A stretch of 6,994 nt of DNA from Brevundimonas sp. (GCF_031082345.1 NZ_JAVHLH010000153.1:1-6994); one strand, 5' to 3'; counted from the first letter of the stretch, positions 1 through 6,612 are shown. The notes: generated by a model from the sequence alone, not told the origin. Made by a program: numbers and translations.

Positions 1-2
1 GC

Positions 3-377
3 TGGCCTGCGGTGATCGCGTGGAACGACAGCCGCGAGGCGCGCCGGGCCGTCGCGGCCGCCCTGCCCCTGCTCGGGAAAGCCGAGCGGGTTCTGCTGCT
101 GGGCCTGTGCACGGAAGAGGAGACCGAAGAAGCGGAGGGGGTCGCCGACGACGTCGTCCGCTACCTGGCCCGACACGAAATCGGCGCCGAGTCCTGCATC
201 ATGCTCAAGGACAGCCGTTCGACCGGAGAGGTCATCCTGGACTTCGCCCGCGAACGGAAAGCCGGGCTTATCGTCGCCGGCGGCTATGGCCATGCCCGGC
301 TACGCCAATGGGCGCTCGGCGGCGTGACCCGCACCCTTCTGGCCGAGAGCGATCTCTGCCTGCTTCTCGCCCACTAA
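3..377 (+). CDS. Universal stress protein (UspA family), C-terminal part, 5' end cut by the window
   Basis: The reading frame is open to the left edge (visible residues begin W-P-A-V-I-A-W-N), so the real start lies upstream. The GTG at 12 is probably an internal valine codon. The phrase VIAWNDSREARRAV matches the first beta strand and helix of a Usp domain (usual form VAWDGSREAARA). The end carries the nucleotide-binding loop GGYGHARLRQWALGG followed by VTRTLL, the typical last strand and helix of the fold. The canonical loop is G-2X-G-9X-G-S/T; here the last position is Gly instead of Ser/Thr, so ATP binding is uncertain. The 124 visible codons make one Usp domain; many alphaproteobacterial relatives have two in tandem, so this may be the second. 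Such proteins are cytoplasmic and are often induced by oxygen limitation or stress. It is followed after 16 bases by the unknown gene at 394 and probably shares its transcript. The family call is firm; the precise role is not known. Confidence 0.88.
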   Translation, partial: WPAVIAWNDSREARRAVAAALPLLGKAERVLLLGLCTEEETEEAEGVADDVVRYLARHEIGAESCIMLKDSRSTGEVILDFARERKAGLIVAGGYGHARLRQWALGGVTRTLLAESDLCLLLAH

Positions 378-393
378 CCTCGGAGACCTGATT

Positions 394-762
394 GTGACCA
401 GCCCCCTGCACCACATCCGCCTCGAACTGGCCCGTGAACCCGGCAAGCCGGCCGGCGATCCCCAGAGCGGCTATGACCTGGTCGCACCCCTGGATGCGGA
501 CGGCCGCCTCGACCCCACGGCCATGCGGGACCTGGGCGAACCCTGCCGGGTCCGACGGTTCGAAAGCAACGACACGGTGGCGACCGGCCAACTCAAACAC
601 GTCGGTCGGGATGGCTGGGTTCTCGACTTTCCGGGAGACGCAGAGGACCAGACCGGGTTCCGCTTTGGCGAAGAGCGATTTGTCCTCGGCGAATATGTCT
701 CCGTCAGGGCTCCGGACGGCGATCAACATACCTTCCGGGTGGCCCAGCTTCGCACGTTGTAG
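394..762 (+). CDS. Conserved-looking hypothetical protein, 122 aa, function unknown
   Basis: I cannot assign a function. The start is a GTG at 394 with a good ribosome-binding site GGAGA at 382-386, seven bases upstream. The gene lies 16 bases after the stress-protein gene and ends three bases before the next start, so it looks like the middle gene of a three-gene operon. The protein is soluble, with no signal peptide, membrane segment or cysteine cluster; Cys51 is its only cysteine. Two parts can be seen. Residues about 5-45 (HHIRLELAREPGKPAG, then GYDLVAPLDADGRLD) look like a short conserved N-terminal segment. Residues about 50-120 are rich in predicted beta strands and aromatic/Gly turns (CRVRRF, GRDGWVLDF, GFRFGEERFVLGEYVSVR, HTFRVAQL), suggesting a small beta barrel or sandwich. 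It vaguely resembles uncharacterised alphaproteobacterial proteins found near redox genes, but that is from memory and unverified. Confidence 0.8.
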   Translation: MTSPLHHIRLELAREPGKPAGDPQSGYDLVAPLDADGRLDPTAMRDLGEPCRVRRFESNDTVATGQLKHVGRDGWVLDFPGDAEDQTGFRFGEERFVLGEYVSVRAPDGDQHTFRVAQLRTL

Positions 763-765
763 ATC

Positions 766-1338
766 ATGCGTATCGGTATCATCGATGGTCATCCGGACGG
801 CGATCCGGCGCGCTTTTGCCACGCCTTGGCCGACGCCTATGCCGATGGCGCGCGACAGGCCGGCCATGAGGTGCGGGTGTTGCGCCTCGCGGATCTGGAT
901 TTTCCGTTCCTGCAGGACCGGGCCAGCTGGGAGGCGCCGCACGCCTGTGCGGACCTCGCGACCGCCCAGGACCTGGCGGCCTGGTCGGAACACCTGATGA
1001 TCGTCCACCCCCTGTGGCTGGGAGCCGCGCCGGCCCGGCTCAAGGCCCTGCTGGAGCAGATGTTCCGACCCGGCTTCGCCTTCCGACCGGGACGGAACCT
1101 GACCGGCCGGCTTGCCGGCCGGTCCGCACGGATCATCGTCACCATGGGCATGCCGGCTACGGTCTACTGCCTGTGGTTCGGCGCACACGGCCTCAAGGCG
1201 CTGAAGCGCAACATCCTCGCCTTCGTCGGCTTCCGGCCGATCCGCGACACCCTGATCGGCAATGTCGAAGGCCTGACGCCGGCGCGGCGGCAGGCGTGGC
1301 TCGCTTCGGTCGGCGCGCTCGGCGCCCGCGGCCGCTGA
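766..1338 (+). CDS. Flavodoxin-fold NAD(P)H-dependent oxidoreductase (NQO1/KefF/MdaB-like), 190 aa
   Basis: This is likely a soluble flavoprotein that uses NAD(P)H to reduce quinones or other small electrophiles. Strand 1 and its loop (MRIGIIDGHP, residues 1-10) match the Flavodoxin_2 family, in which the loop binds the flavin phosphate. The hallmark middle motif is present at residues 79-100: IVHPLWLGAAPARLKALLEQ with the HPLW (81-84) and P-A-x-x-K (89-93) residues typical of NQO/KefF-type enzymes, followed by RPGFAF. A third flavin-contacting loop, TMGMP, is at 126-130. The length is normal for the family. The start ATG is three bases after the preceding stop and has no strong Shine-Dalgarno site, so reinitiation from the upstream gene is likely. 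Codons for residues 112-119 lie in a perfect inverted repeat at 1101-1124. The substrate cannot be read from sequence. Confidence 0.87.
   Translation: MRIGIIDGHPDGDPARFCHALADAYADGARQAGHEVRVLRLADLDFPFLQDRASWEAPHACADLATAQDLAAWSEHLMIVHPLWLGAAPARLKALLEQMFRPGFAFRPGRNLTGRLAGRSARIIVTMGMPATVYCLWFGAHGLKALKRNILAFVGFRPIRDTLIGNVEGLTPARRQAWLASVGALGARGR
1101..1124. repeat. Perfect 11-bp inverted repeat with TT loop inside the oxidoreductase gene
   Basis: GACCGGCCGGC (1101-1111), then TT, then GCCGGCCGGTC (1114-1124). All 11 pairs match and ten of them are G-C or C-G. In RNA the two-base loop would open at least its closing pair, leaving a stem of about 10 bp. It codes for T-G-R-L-A-G-R-S in a reading frame that looks intact. 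It may be a codon-usage coincidence, an mRNA-stabilising or attenuating hairpin, or a protein-binding site. No T run follows, so it is not a classical terminator. Confidence 0.85.
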
Positions 1339-1341
1339 CGC

Positions 1342-1355
1342 CGTCGCTTGCGACG
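1342..1355. terminator. Small hairpin between convergent genes, possible weak bidirectional terminator
   Basis: CGTCGC (1342-1347), TT, GCGACG (1350-1355) is a perfect 6-bp inverted repeat in the 19-base gap between the oxidoreductase stop (1336-1338) and the ccoS stop (1358-1360). The placement fits a terminator serving both strands. The stem is short and no proper T run follows on either strand; the nearest is TTTT at 1372-1375, inside ccoS. Intrinsic termination is therefore doubtful. Confidence 0.3.
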
Positions 1356-1357
1356 CC

Positions 1358-1564
1358 TCAGGCTTTCGGACTTTTGGCCTCCGCTTCAGGCAAATCCGGC
1401 TTTGGCCCGTCCGCGGCATCGTCTTCGTCATCATCGATCAGGATGCGCGCCGCCGAGCCCTCGATGTCGTCGTACTGGCCGGAACGCAGGGTCCAGACGA
1501 ACGCCCCCACGGCCACAAGACCCAGAAGCACCGAGAACGGCGCCAGCAGGAAGATGATGTTCAT
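1358..1564 (-). CDS. ccoS: Cytochrome cbb3 oxidase maturation protein CcoS (FixS), 68 aa
   Basis: CcoS is a small inner-membrane protein needed for putting cofactors (haem and copper) into the CcoN subunit. One membrane helix covers residues about 3-25 (IIFLLAPFSVLLGLVAVGAF and on). It is followed by the family signature RSGQYDDIEGSAARIL (27-42), an acidic run IDDDEDDAAD and a charged tail. The tail is slightly longer than in many CcoS proteins of 50-60 residues. The ATG shares four bases with the ccoI stop (ATGA, 1561-1564) and has GAGGGG at 1571-1576, six bases upstream, so both coupling and independent initiation are possible. It is the last gene of the operon; its stop is 19 bases from the convergent oxidoreductase gene. 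Identification is secure from motif and position. Confidence 0.95.
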   Translation of the reverse strand: MNIIFLLAPFSVLLGLVAVGAFVWTLRSGQYDDIEGSAARILIDDDEDDAADGPKPDLPEAEAKSPKA

Positions 1565-3735
1565 CGCCCGCCCCTCACCCGAAGCGCGTTGAGGGTCACC
1601 ACCAGCGAGGAGCCGGACATCGCCAGGGCGGCGACGAACGGATTGACGAAGCCGAGCATGGCCGCCGGGGCGGCGACCAGATTGTAGACGGCGGCGAAGC
1701 CGAAATTCTCCAGCGCCCGGCGCCGGGACGAGCGCGCCACGTCGATCGCCTCGACCACCGCCATAAGCGCATCCTGGGTGAGCACCAGATCGGCGGCGTT
1801 CTGGCTGGCCTCCAGAGCCGAGCCGGGCGCGATGGCGGCATGGGCCCGCGCCAGGGCGGCGGCGTCATTGAGACCGTCCCCCACCATCAGCACCTTGCGG
1901 CCCTGGCCGGCGAGGTGGTCGATCGCCGCCGCCTTCTCCTCCGGCAGCAGGCCGGCGCGCCAGGCGATCCCTCCGATCCGTTCGGCGACGCCCTGCACCG
2001 CGCCCGCCTGGTCGCCGGACAGGATTTCCACCGTCAGGCCGCGCGCCCGCAAGGCCTCGACCGCCGCCACGGCGTCAGGCCTGAGCACATCCGAGAACTC
2101 AAGCCGAACCTTGGGACTGTCCTCGAAGCCGAACCACAGCTCCGTTTCGGCCGCCTGGGAGGTCGCGGCCCCCACGAACGCCGCGCGCCCCAGTCGGGCG
2201 CGCCGGCCGCCGATCAGACCCTCGACGCCCACGCCGGCGTGTTCGACGACGTCGTCCGCGACCGGGCCGTCTCCTGCCGCCCGGGCGATGGCGCGAGCCA
2301 GCGGATGGCGCGTCGCGCGGGCCAGCGGAGCCACCATGGCGATGAGCTCCGGCGCAGCCCCGATCAGCACCGGACGGCCTTCTGTCAGCACTCCGGTCTT
2401 GTCGAAGACCACGTGATCGACCTCCGCCAGCCGCTCCAGCGCGGCGCCCGACTTGACCAGAACACCCCGCCGGAACAGCCGCCCCGAGGCGACGATCTGC
2501 ACGGCGGGCACGGCCAGACCAAGGGCGCAGGGACAGGTGACGATCAGGACCGCGACGGCCCGGATCAGGGCCTCCCGGGGGTCGAGGCCGAGGGCCCAGC
2601 CGCCGGCGAAGGTGGCCAGCGCCGCAGCATGCACCACCGGCACATAGAGGGCGGCCGCGCGATCGGCGAGTCGGACATAGCGCGAACGCGACTGGGCGCC
2701 CGCCTCGACCAGCCGGGCGATGGCCGCCAGCGTGGAATCTTCGGACCGGGCGCGGGCGCGCAAGGTCAGCAGGCCGGCGGTGTTGACGGCGCCGGCGCGG
2801 CACAGCTGGCCGGGCCTGACCCGCTCGGGGGCGCTCTCGCCGGTCAGCAGGCTGTTGTCGAGTAGCGCCTCGCCGTGTTCCAGGGTCGCGTCGACCGGAA
2901 TGCGGTCGCCGGGTCGCACGCGCAGGATGTCGCCCGGCCGCAGATCGCCGAGCGGAACCGATCGTTCGCGGCCCTGCCCGTCGACGACGCAGGCGGCGGG
3001 CGCCTGAAGGGCCAGCAGGTCGCCGGCGGCGCTGCGCGCCCTGGCCCGCAGCACATGGTCGAGCCACCGGCCGATCAGCAGCAGGAACAGCAGCGAGACG
3101 GCGGCGTCGAAATAGGCGTCGCGGCCGTTGAGAATGGTCTCGGAGAAGCTGATCGCCAGGGTCAGAATCACCCCGACCGAGATCGGCACGTCCATATTGG
3201 CCCGGCCGGCGCGCAGCGATCGCCAGGCCGACTGGAAGAAGGGCATGCCGGCGAAGATGGCGCAGGGCGCGCCGACGATGGCCGACATCCACATCATCAG
3301 GGAGCGGGTGGCCGGGCCCAGCTCCTGGTCGAACAGTCCGGCCCAGATCGGGACCGAGAACATCATGGCGTTCATGGCGCCGAAACCGGCGACGGCGAGC
3401 GCCAGGATCAGCCGCCGTCCTTCGCGGTCGCGCTGGATCAGGGCGGCGCCCGGATCGAACGGGGTCGCCGGATAGCCGAGCCGGTCCAAGGCCGAAATGA
3501 TCCGGCCCGGGTCGACGTTGGCGCTGGTCAGGCCGATGGCGAGGCGCCCGGTCGAGAGATTCAGACGGACCGAGTCGACTCCGGGCAGGCGCGACACTTC
3601 CCGCTCGATCTTCGAAATGCATCCGGCGCAACGCGCGCCCGTCACCAGCAGGTCGAGACGGGCGCGGCCGTCGTCCTGTCGGCGCAGGAAGGCCGACATG
3701 TCCGGCGCGGTCGCCGCCTCGAAGGTCACGGCCAC
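1561..3735 (-). CDS. ccoI: Copper-transporting P1B-type ATPase CcoI (FixI), 724 aa
   Basis: An inner-membrane pump that moves Cu(I) out of the cytoplasm to supply the CuB centre of cbb3 oxidase rather than for bulk detoxification. One N-terminal heavy-metal domain carries C36-A-G-C39. Two helix pairs (about 108-168 and 181-230) precede the actuator domain with TGES at 298-301. The metal-path CPC is at 401-403. The catalytic Asp is D445 in DKTGVLT, and HP (477-478), SGD (573-575) and GDGLND (619-624) complete the ATP-binding and hinge motifs. The last two helices hold YN (684-685) and MSGSS (706-710) with NALR, the Cu(I)-specific residues. Val449 replaces the usual Thr of DKTGT. The longer cysteine-rich N-terminus of some CcoI proteins is absent. 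The GTG start overlaps ccoH by ten bases and has GGAGG at 3741-3745. A second GTG at 3729, two codons in, would give a GTGA overlap, so the start is uncertain by two residues. Confidence 0.97.
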   Translation of the reverse strand: MAVTFEAATAPDMSAFLRRQDDGRARLDLLVTGARCAGCISKIEREVSRLPGVDSVRLNLSTGRLAIGLTSANVDPGRIISALDRLGYPATPFDPGAALIQRDREGRRLILALAVAGFGAMNAMMFSVPIWAGLFDQELGPATRSLMMWMSAIVGAPCAIFAGMPFFQSAWRSLRAGRANMDVPISVGVILTLAISFSETILNGRDAYFDAAVSLLFLLLIGRWLDHVLRARARSAAGDLLALQAPAACVVDGQGRERSVPLGDLRPGDILRVRPGDRIPVDATLEHGEALLDNSLLTGESAPERVRPGQLCRAGAVNTAGLLTLRARARSEDSTLAAIARLVEAGAQSRSRYVRLADRAAALYVPVVHAAALATFAGGWALGLDPREALIRAVAVLIVTCPCALGLAVPAVQIVASGRLFRRGVLVKSGAALERLAEVDHVVFDKTGVLTEGRPVLIGAAPELIAMVAPLARATRHPLARAIARAAGDGPVADDVVEHAGVGVEGLIGGRRARLGRAAFVGAATSQAAETELWFGFEDSPKVRLEFSDVLRPDAVAAVEALRARGLTVEILSGDQAGAVQGVAERIGGIAWRAGLLPEEKAAAIDHLAGQGRKVLMVGDGLNDAAALARAHAAIAPGSALEASQNAADLVLTQDALMAVVEAIDVARSSRRRALENFGFAAVYNLVAAPAAMLGFVNPFVAALAMSGSSLVVTLNALRVRGGR

Positions 3736-4214
3736 GTCAGCCTCCGCTCGGCGATGAAGCTGCGGCCCGCGGCGTCCACCGCCTCGATCCGGGCGTCCCA
3801 GGCGCCGGACAGGGCGCGGTCGACGCCGTACTGGCCGGGCGCCTCTTCCCTGAGGACGACCTCGGCGCGACCCTGTTCGGTCGCGGGCCGCTGCAGCGTG
3901 GCCGAGACCTTGAGTCCGGTCAGCGGGCGACCCTCGCGGTCCTGCATCAGCACGTCCAGGCCGTTCGCTCGGGCCTCGGCCCCCGCGCGCCAGCCCAGGG
4001 CGTCCTGGACGCGGAGCCGCTCCAGTTCCGCGTTGTAGATCAGGCCCGCCTCATAGGGCCGGGGAGCCACCTGGCCGGGATGGGTGCGGTAGGCCGTCAC
4101 CAGAAAGGCGGCGTCGACGCCGACCACCAGGGCGAAGAAGGCCACGACGCCCGCAGCGACGTGCCAACCCTTGACGACGAACGGCGGCTTCGCCGGCCTG
4201 GCCCGGACGTTCAT
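3726..4214 (-). CDS. ccoH: cbb3 oxidase assembly protein CcoH (FixH), 162 aa
   Basis: CcoH is a membrane-anchored assembly factor that stays with cbb3 oxidase and helps CcoN and CcoP join the complex. A basic N-terminus (RARPAKPPFVVKGWH) precedes one membrane helix at about 17-41. The family-typical segment PYEAGLIYNAELERL follows at 53-67, then a periplasmic beta-rich domain (about 84-160) with GRPLTGLKVSATLQRP, PGQYGVDRALSGAWD and a final RLTWP. Length and layout are normal for FixH. The ATG overlaps the ccoG stop by four bases (ATGA, 4211-4214), with GGGAG at 4224-4228 nine bases upstream. Its 3' end overlaps ccoI. No obvious metal-binding cysteine or histidine cluster is visible, which fits a structural rather than copper-carrying part. 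Weak sequence conservation is usual here, so the call rests on the signature, topology and position together. Confidence 0.94.
   Translation of the reverse strand: MNVRARPAKPPFVVKGWHVAAGVVAFFALVVGVDAAFLVTAYRTHPGQVAPRPYEAGLIYNAELERLRVQDALGWRAGAEARANGLDVLMQDREGRPLTGLKVSATLQRPATEQGRAEVVLREEAPGQYGVDRALSGAWDARIEAVDAAGRSFIAERRLTWP
3741..3745 (-). promoter_or_regulatory. Ribosome-binding site (GGAGG) of ccoI
   Basis: GGAGG on the minus strand, inside the end of ccoH. It is five bases from the GTG at 3735 and eleven from the GTG at 3729. The spacing favours the first GTG, although 5 is at the short end and the second GTG would give the GTGA overlap style seen elsewhere in this operon. Confidence 0.6.
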
Positions 4215-5701
4215 TGCGGCTGGCTCCCATAGTCGAAGGCGGTCGGGACGGTCATCGTTTCGCCGCCCAGACGGATTTCGAACGCGGCGTCCTGGCTGCC
4301 CTCGCCGACCTGATCTGCCGGAGCCGTGACGAAGATGCGCAGCGGGGTCACCCGATTGGGCTCGACCTCGACACGGAGCGGATCGGCGTCGGGCTGCCCG
4401 GGAATTCTCAACTCCGCCCCGGGAACGCCGGCGTAACGGATCTCCACGTCGGCGGCCTCGAACCCGTGATTGGCGATCTTCAGGGTGTAGCCGTTGCGCA
4501 CCGCTCCATCGCTCAGCCGCACATAGGCCGGGTTGCGGTCCCGGAGGGCGTGCGCGCCCAGTTGCTCGCGGGTGCTGAAGCCCCAGATCATCAGGCCGCC
4601 GACCAGCAACAGCGCCAGGCCGTAGTAGAGGGTGCGGGGCCGGATCAGCTTGTGCTCGGGCTTCTGTCCGCAGTTCCGCGCCGCGACCGCCGCGTCGGTG
4701 TCATAGGCGATCAGCCCGCGGGGCCGGCCGACCTTGTCCATGATCTCGTTGCAGGCGTCGATGCACAGGCCGCAGTTGATGCACTCCAGCTGCGCCCCGT
4801 CGCGGATGTCGATGCCCATCGGGCAGACCACCACGCACTGGTTGCAGTCGATGCAGTCGCCGCGCCCTTCCCAGGACTCGGTCTTCTTGTGCGGACCCCG
4901 GGGCTCGCCGCGATCGTAGCGGTAGGTGACCTGGAACGACTGGTCGTCCAGCATCGCCCCCTGGATGCGCGGCCAGGGGCACATATAGGTGCAGACCTGC
5001 TCGCGCATGTGGCCGGCGAAGATGTAGGTGGTGAAGGTCAGGATGGCGCACGACACATAGGCCGTCATCGGCGCCGTCCCGACCCAGAAGGTGCGGATCA
5101 GGTCAGGCGCGTCGTGGAAATAGAAGATCCACGCCCCGCCAGTGCCGAAGGCGACGCCGATCCAGACCAGGTGCTTGCCGGTCTTGCGCCACAGCTTGTT
5201 GAACGACATCGGCGCGGCGTCCAGCCGCATGCGCGCGTTGCGGTCGCCCTCGAACATCCGCTCGATGTAGATGTAGAGGTCGGTCCAGACCGTCTGCGGG
5301 CAGGTGTATCCGCACCACAGCCGCCCGAAGAGGGCGGTGACGAGGAACAGGGCCAGGGCCGAGATCACCAGCAGGCCGGTGATGAAATACACCTCCTGCG
5401 GCCACAGCTGGATCATGAAGAAGTAGAAGCGCCCGCCGTCGAAATCGACCAGCACGGCCTGGTCCGGCAGGGCGCCGGGCCGGTCCCACCGGATCCAGGG
5501 CGTGATGTAGTAGATCGCCAGCGTCGCGATCAGCAGGGCCCATTTGATCCAGCGCCACTGGCCGTGGACCAGCTTCGGATAGATCGGCACGCGCGCCTGG
5601 TAGAGGCCCTTCGGCCGCTTCTTCTCTCGCTGGCGTTCAGCGACCGAGACCGGCCCCTCCGTCGCCGGGCGCTCGCGGGTCCGGTCGATGATGATGGTCA
5701 T
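4211..5701 (-). CDS. ccoG: Membrane 4Fe-4S protein CcoG (FixG/RdxA family), proposed cupric reductase, 496 aa
   Basis: CcoG is thought to reduce Cu(II) to Cu(I) at the membrane so that copper can be passed on for cbb3 assembly; this role comes from studies of homologues. About five membrane helices can be seen (roughly 52-70, 104-126, 178-196, 211-230, 358-375). Two Cys-Pro sites lie at membrane boundaries: C130-GYT-C134-P and C237-TYM-C241-P. Two [4Fe-4S] ferredoxin motifs follow in the cytoplasmic loop: C283-x2-C286-x2-C289-x3-C293-P and C307-x2-C310-x2-C313-x3-C317. All eight cluster cysteines are present. Residues from about 385 to the end form the Ig-like C-terminal domain of the FixG family (LRDRNPAYVRLSDG, then NGYTLKIAN). 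The start ATG overlaps the ccoP stop (ATGA, 5698-5701) and has only a weak upstream Shine-Dalgarno match, so translation probably depends on ccoP. The length is standard. Confidence 0.97.
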   Translation of the reverse strand: MTIIIDRTRERPATEGPVSVAERQREKKRPKGLYQARVPIYPKLVHGQWRWIKWALLIATLAIYYITPWIRWDRPGALPDQAVLVDFDGGRFYFFMIQLWPQEVYFITGLLVISALALFLVTALFGRLWCGYTCPQTVWTDLYIYIERMFEGDRNARMRLDAAPMSFNKLWRKTGKHLVWIGVAFGTGGAWIFYFHDAPDLIRTFWVGTAPMTAYVSCAILTFTTYIFAGHMREQVCTYMCPWPRIQGAMLDDQSFQVTYRYDRGEPRGPHKKTESWEGRGDCIDCNQCVVVCPMGIDIRDGAQLECINCGLCIDACNEIMDKVGRPRGLIAYDTDAAVAARNCGQKPEHKLIRPRTLYYGLALLLVGGLMIWGFSTREQLGAHALRDRNPAYVRLSDGAVRNGYTLKIANHGFEAADVEIRYAGVPGAELRIPGQPDADPLRVEVEPNRVTPLRIFVTAPADQVGEGSQDAAFEIRLGGETMTVPTAFDYGSQPQ

Positions 5702-6612
5702 GGCGTGGCGGCTTCACTCGCGGCAGGAGCCGGCGTGGCGGGGGCCTCGCCGCCGCCGGCGTTGACATGGACATAGACGGCCAGCGCCTTGATCACGGCG
5801 GGTGAGAAGCGGCCCTCCCACGACGGCATGACCCCGTTGCGGCCGTTGTGAATCTGGCCGCGGATGGATTCACGATCTGACCCGTACAGCCACTCGCGAT
5901 CGGTCAGGTTCGGCGCGCCTTGCGCCCGGTCGCCCTGACCGTTGGGCATATGGCAGGCGACGCAGTTGTCGGCGTAGAGCTGCCGGGCGCGGCCGACGCT
6001 GGCGGCGTCCGCCTGGCGTCCGGACAAGGCCACGACGTATTCCGCCAGGTCCGCGATCTGCGCGTTGGTCAGCATGCCGTCACGGCCGAACGCCGGCATC
6101 ATCGAAATCCGCGTCTCCGGGTGAGCCGAGCGGACGCCGATGCGGATCGTCTGTTCGATCTCGGCCAGCGAGCCCCCCCACAGCCAGACGTCGTCGCGCA
6201 GGTTGGGATAGCCCTTCGCCCCGCCGCCGCCGACGCCGTGACAGGTGGCGCAGTTGTCGCCGAAGACCGACTGACCGACCGCGAGGGCGTGGGCCTGCAG
6301 GTCCGGGTTCGCCTCGATCTGGTCAAGGGACGCCGACATCAGCAGGGCCTCTCCCTGGCTGCGTTGCGCCTGCAGGGCGTTCAGCTGCTCGACCACGTCG
6401 ACGCGGTCGGACTGTTTCATCAGTCCTGGCGTGTAACCCTTGAGACCCGGCCAGGCGGGCATCAGGATCCAGTAGATCACCGCCACCACGATCGAGCCGT
6501 AGAAGACCCACAGCCACCAGCGCGGCAGCGGGTTGTCCAGCTCCTTGATGCCGTCCCACTCATGTCCGGTCGTCTCGACGCCGGAGTGTTCGTCGCGCTC
6601 GCGTTCAGACAT
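5698..6612 (-). CDS. ccoP: Cytochrome cbb3 oxidase dihaem subunit CcoP (FixP), 304 aa
   Basis: CcoP is a membrane-anchored dihaem cytochrome c that passes electrons to the oxidase core. The N-terminal cytoplasmic segment has the typical WDGIKELDNPLPRWW (19-33), followed by one membrane helix to about 51. Haem 1 binds at C121-AT-C124-H125 and haem 2 at C217-VA-C220-H221. Likely axial methionines are Met172 in SMMPAF and Met262 in GVMPSW, so both cytochrome domains look complete. The last 20 or so residues are a low-complexity Gly/Ala/Pro tail (GGGEAPATPAPAASEAATP), probably disordered. The start ATG overlaps ccoQ by eight bases and has its own Shine-Dalgarno site, GAGGA at 6618-6622, five bases upstream. 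The stop overlaps ccoG. Haem attachment occurs in the periplasm via the cytochrome c maturation machinery, encoded elsewhere. Confidence 0.97.
   Translation of the reverse strand: MSERERDEHSGVETTGHEWDGIKELDNPLPRWWLWVFYGSIVVAVIYWILMPAWPGLKGYTPGLMKQSDRVDVVEQLNALQAQRSQGEALLMSASLDQIEANPDLQAHALAVGQSVFGDNCATCHGVGGGGAKGYPNLRDDVWLWGGSLAEIEQTIRIGVRSAHPETRISMMPAFGRDGMLTNAQIADLAEYVVALSGRQADAASVGRARQLYADNCVACHMPNGQGDRAQGAPNLTDREWLYGSDRESIRGQIHNGRNGVMPSWEGRFSPAVIKALAVYVHVNAGGGEAPATPAPAASEAATP

Noticed and set aside
12..14. GTG at 12 as the true start of the stress-protein gene
   Set aside because: The frame stays open to the window edge and the GTG encodes the valine of the first Usp strand, so a start there would cut the domain at its first strand.
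268..1434. Minus-strand open frame of 388 codons opposite the three plus-strand genes
   Set aside because: It crosses three genes with clear family motifs or good start sites and has low-complexity Arg/Gly-rich composition; it is a shadow frame.
1716..1727. Perfect 12-base palindrome CCCGGCGCCGGG within ccoI
   Set aside because: Short all-GC palindromes are expected often in DNA of this composition; nothing nearby suggests a function.
2099..3631. Minus-strand 510-codon open frame overlapping ccoI in another frame
   Set aside because: It is Arg/Pro/Gly-rich out-of-frame reading of ccoI, without family features.
1840..4038. Two long plus-strand open frames (1840-2865 and 2875-4038) opposite ccoI and ccoH
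   Set aside because: No domain or motif is recognisable, and the opposite strand encodes a complete P1B-ATPase with every catalytic motif.
4214..5776. Long open frame (520 codons) on the plus strand opposite ccoG and the end of ccoP
   Set aside because: It mirrors ccoG, whose motifs are all intact. The translated sequence is Arg/Asp/Gly/Pro-rich without recognisable domains, as expected of antisense frames in GC-rich DNA, and it starts at a rare TTG.
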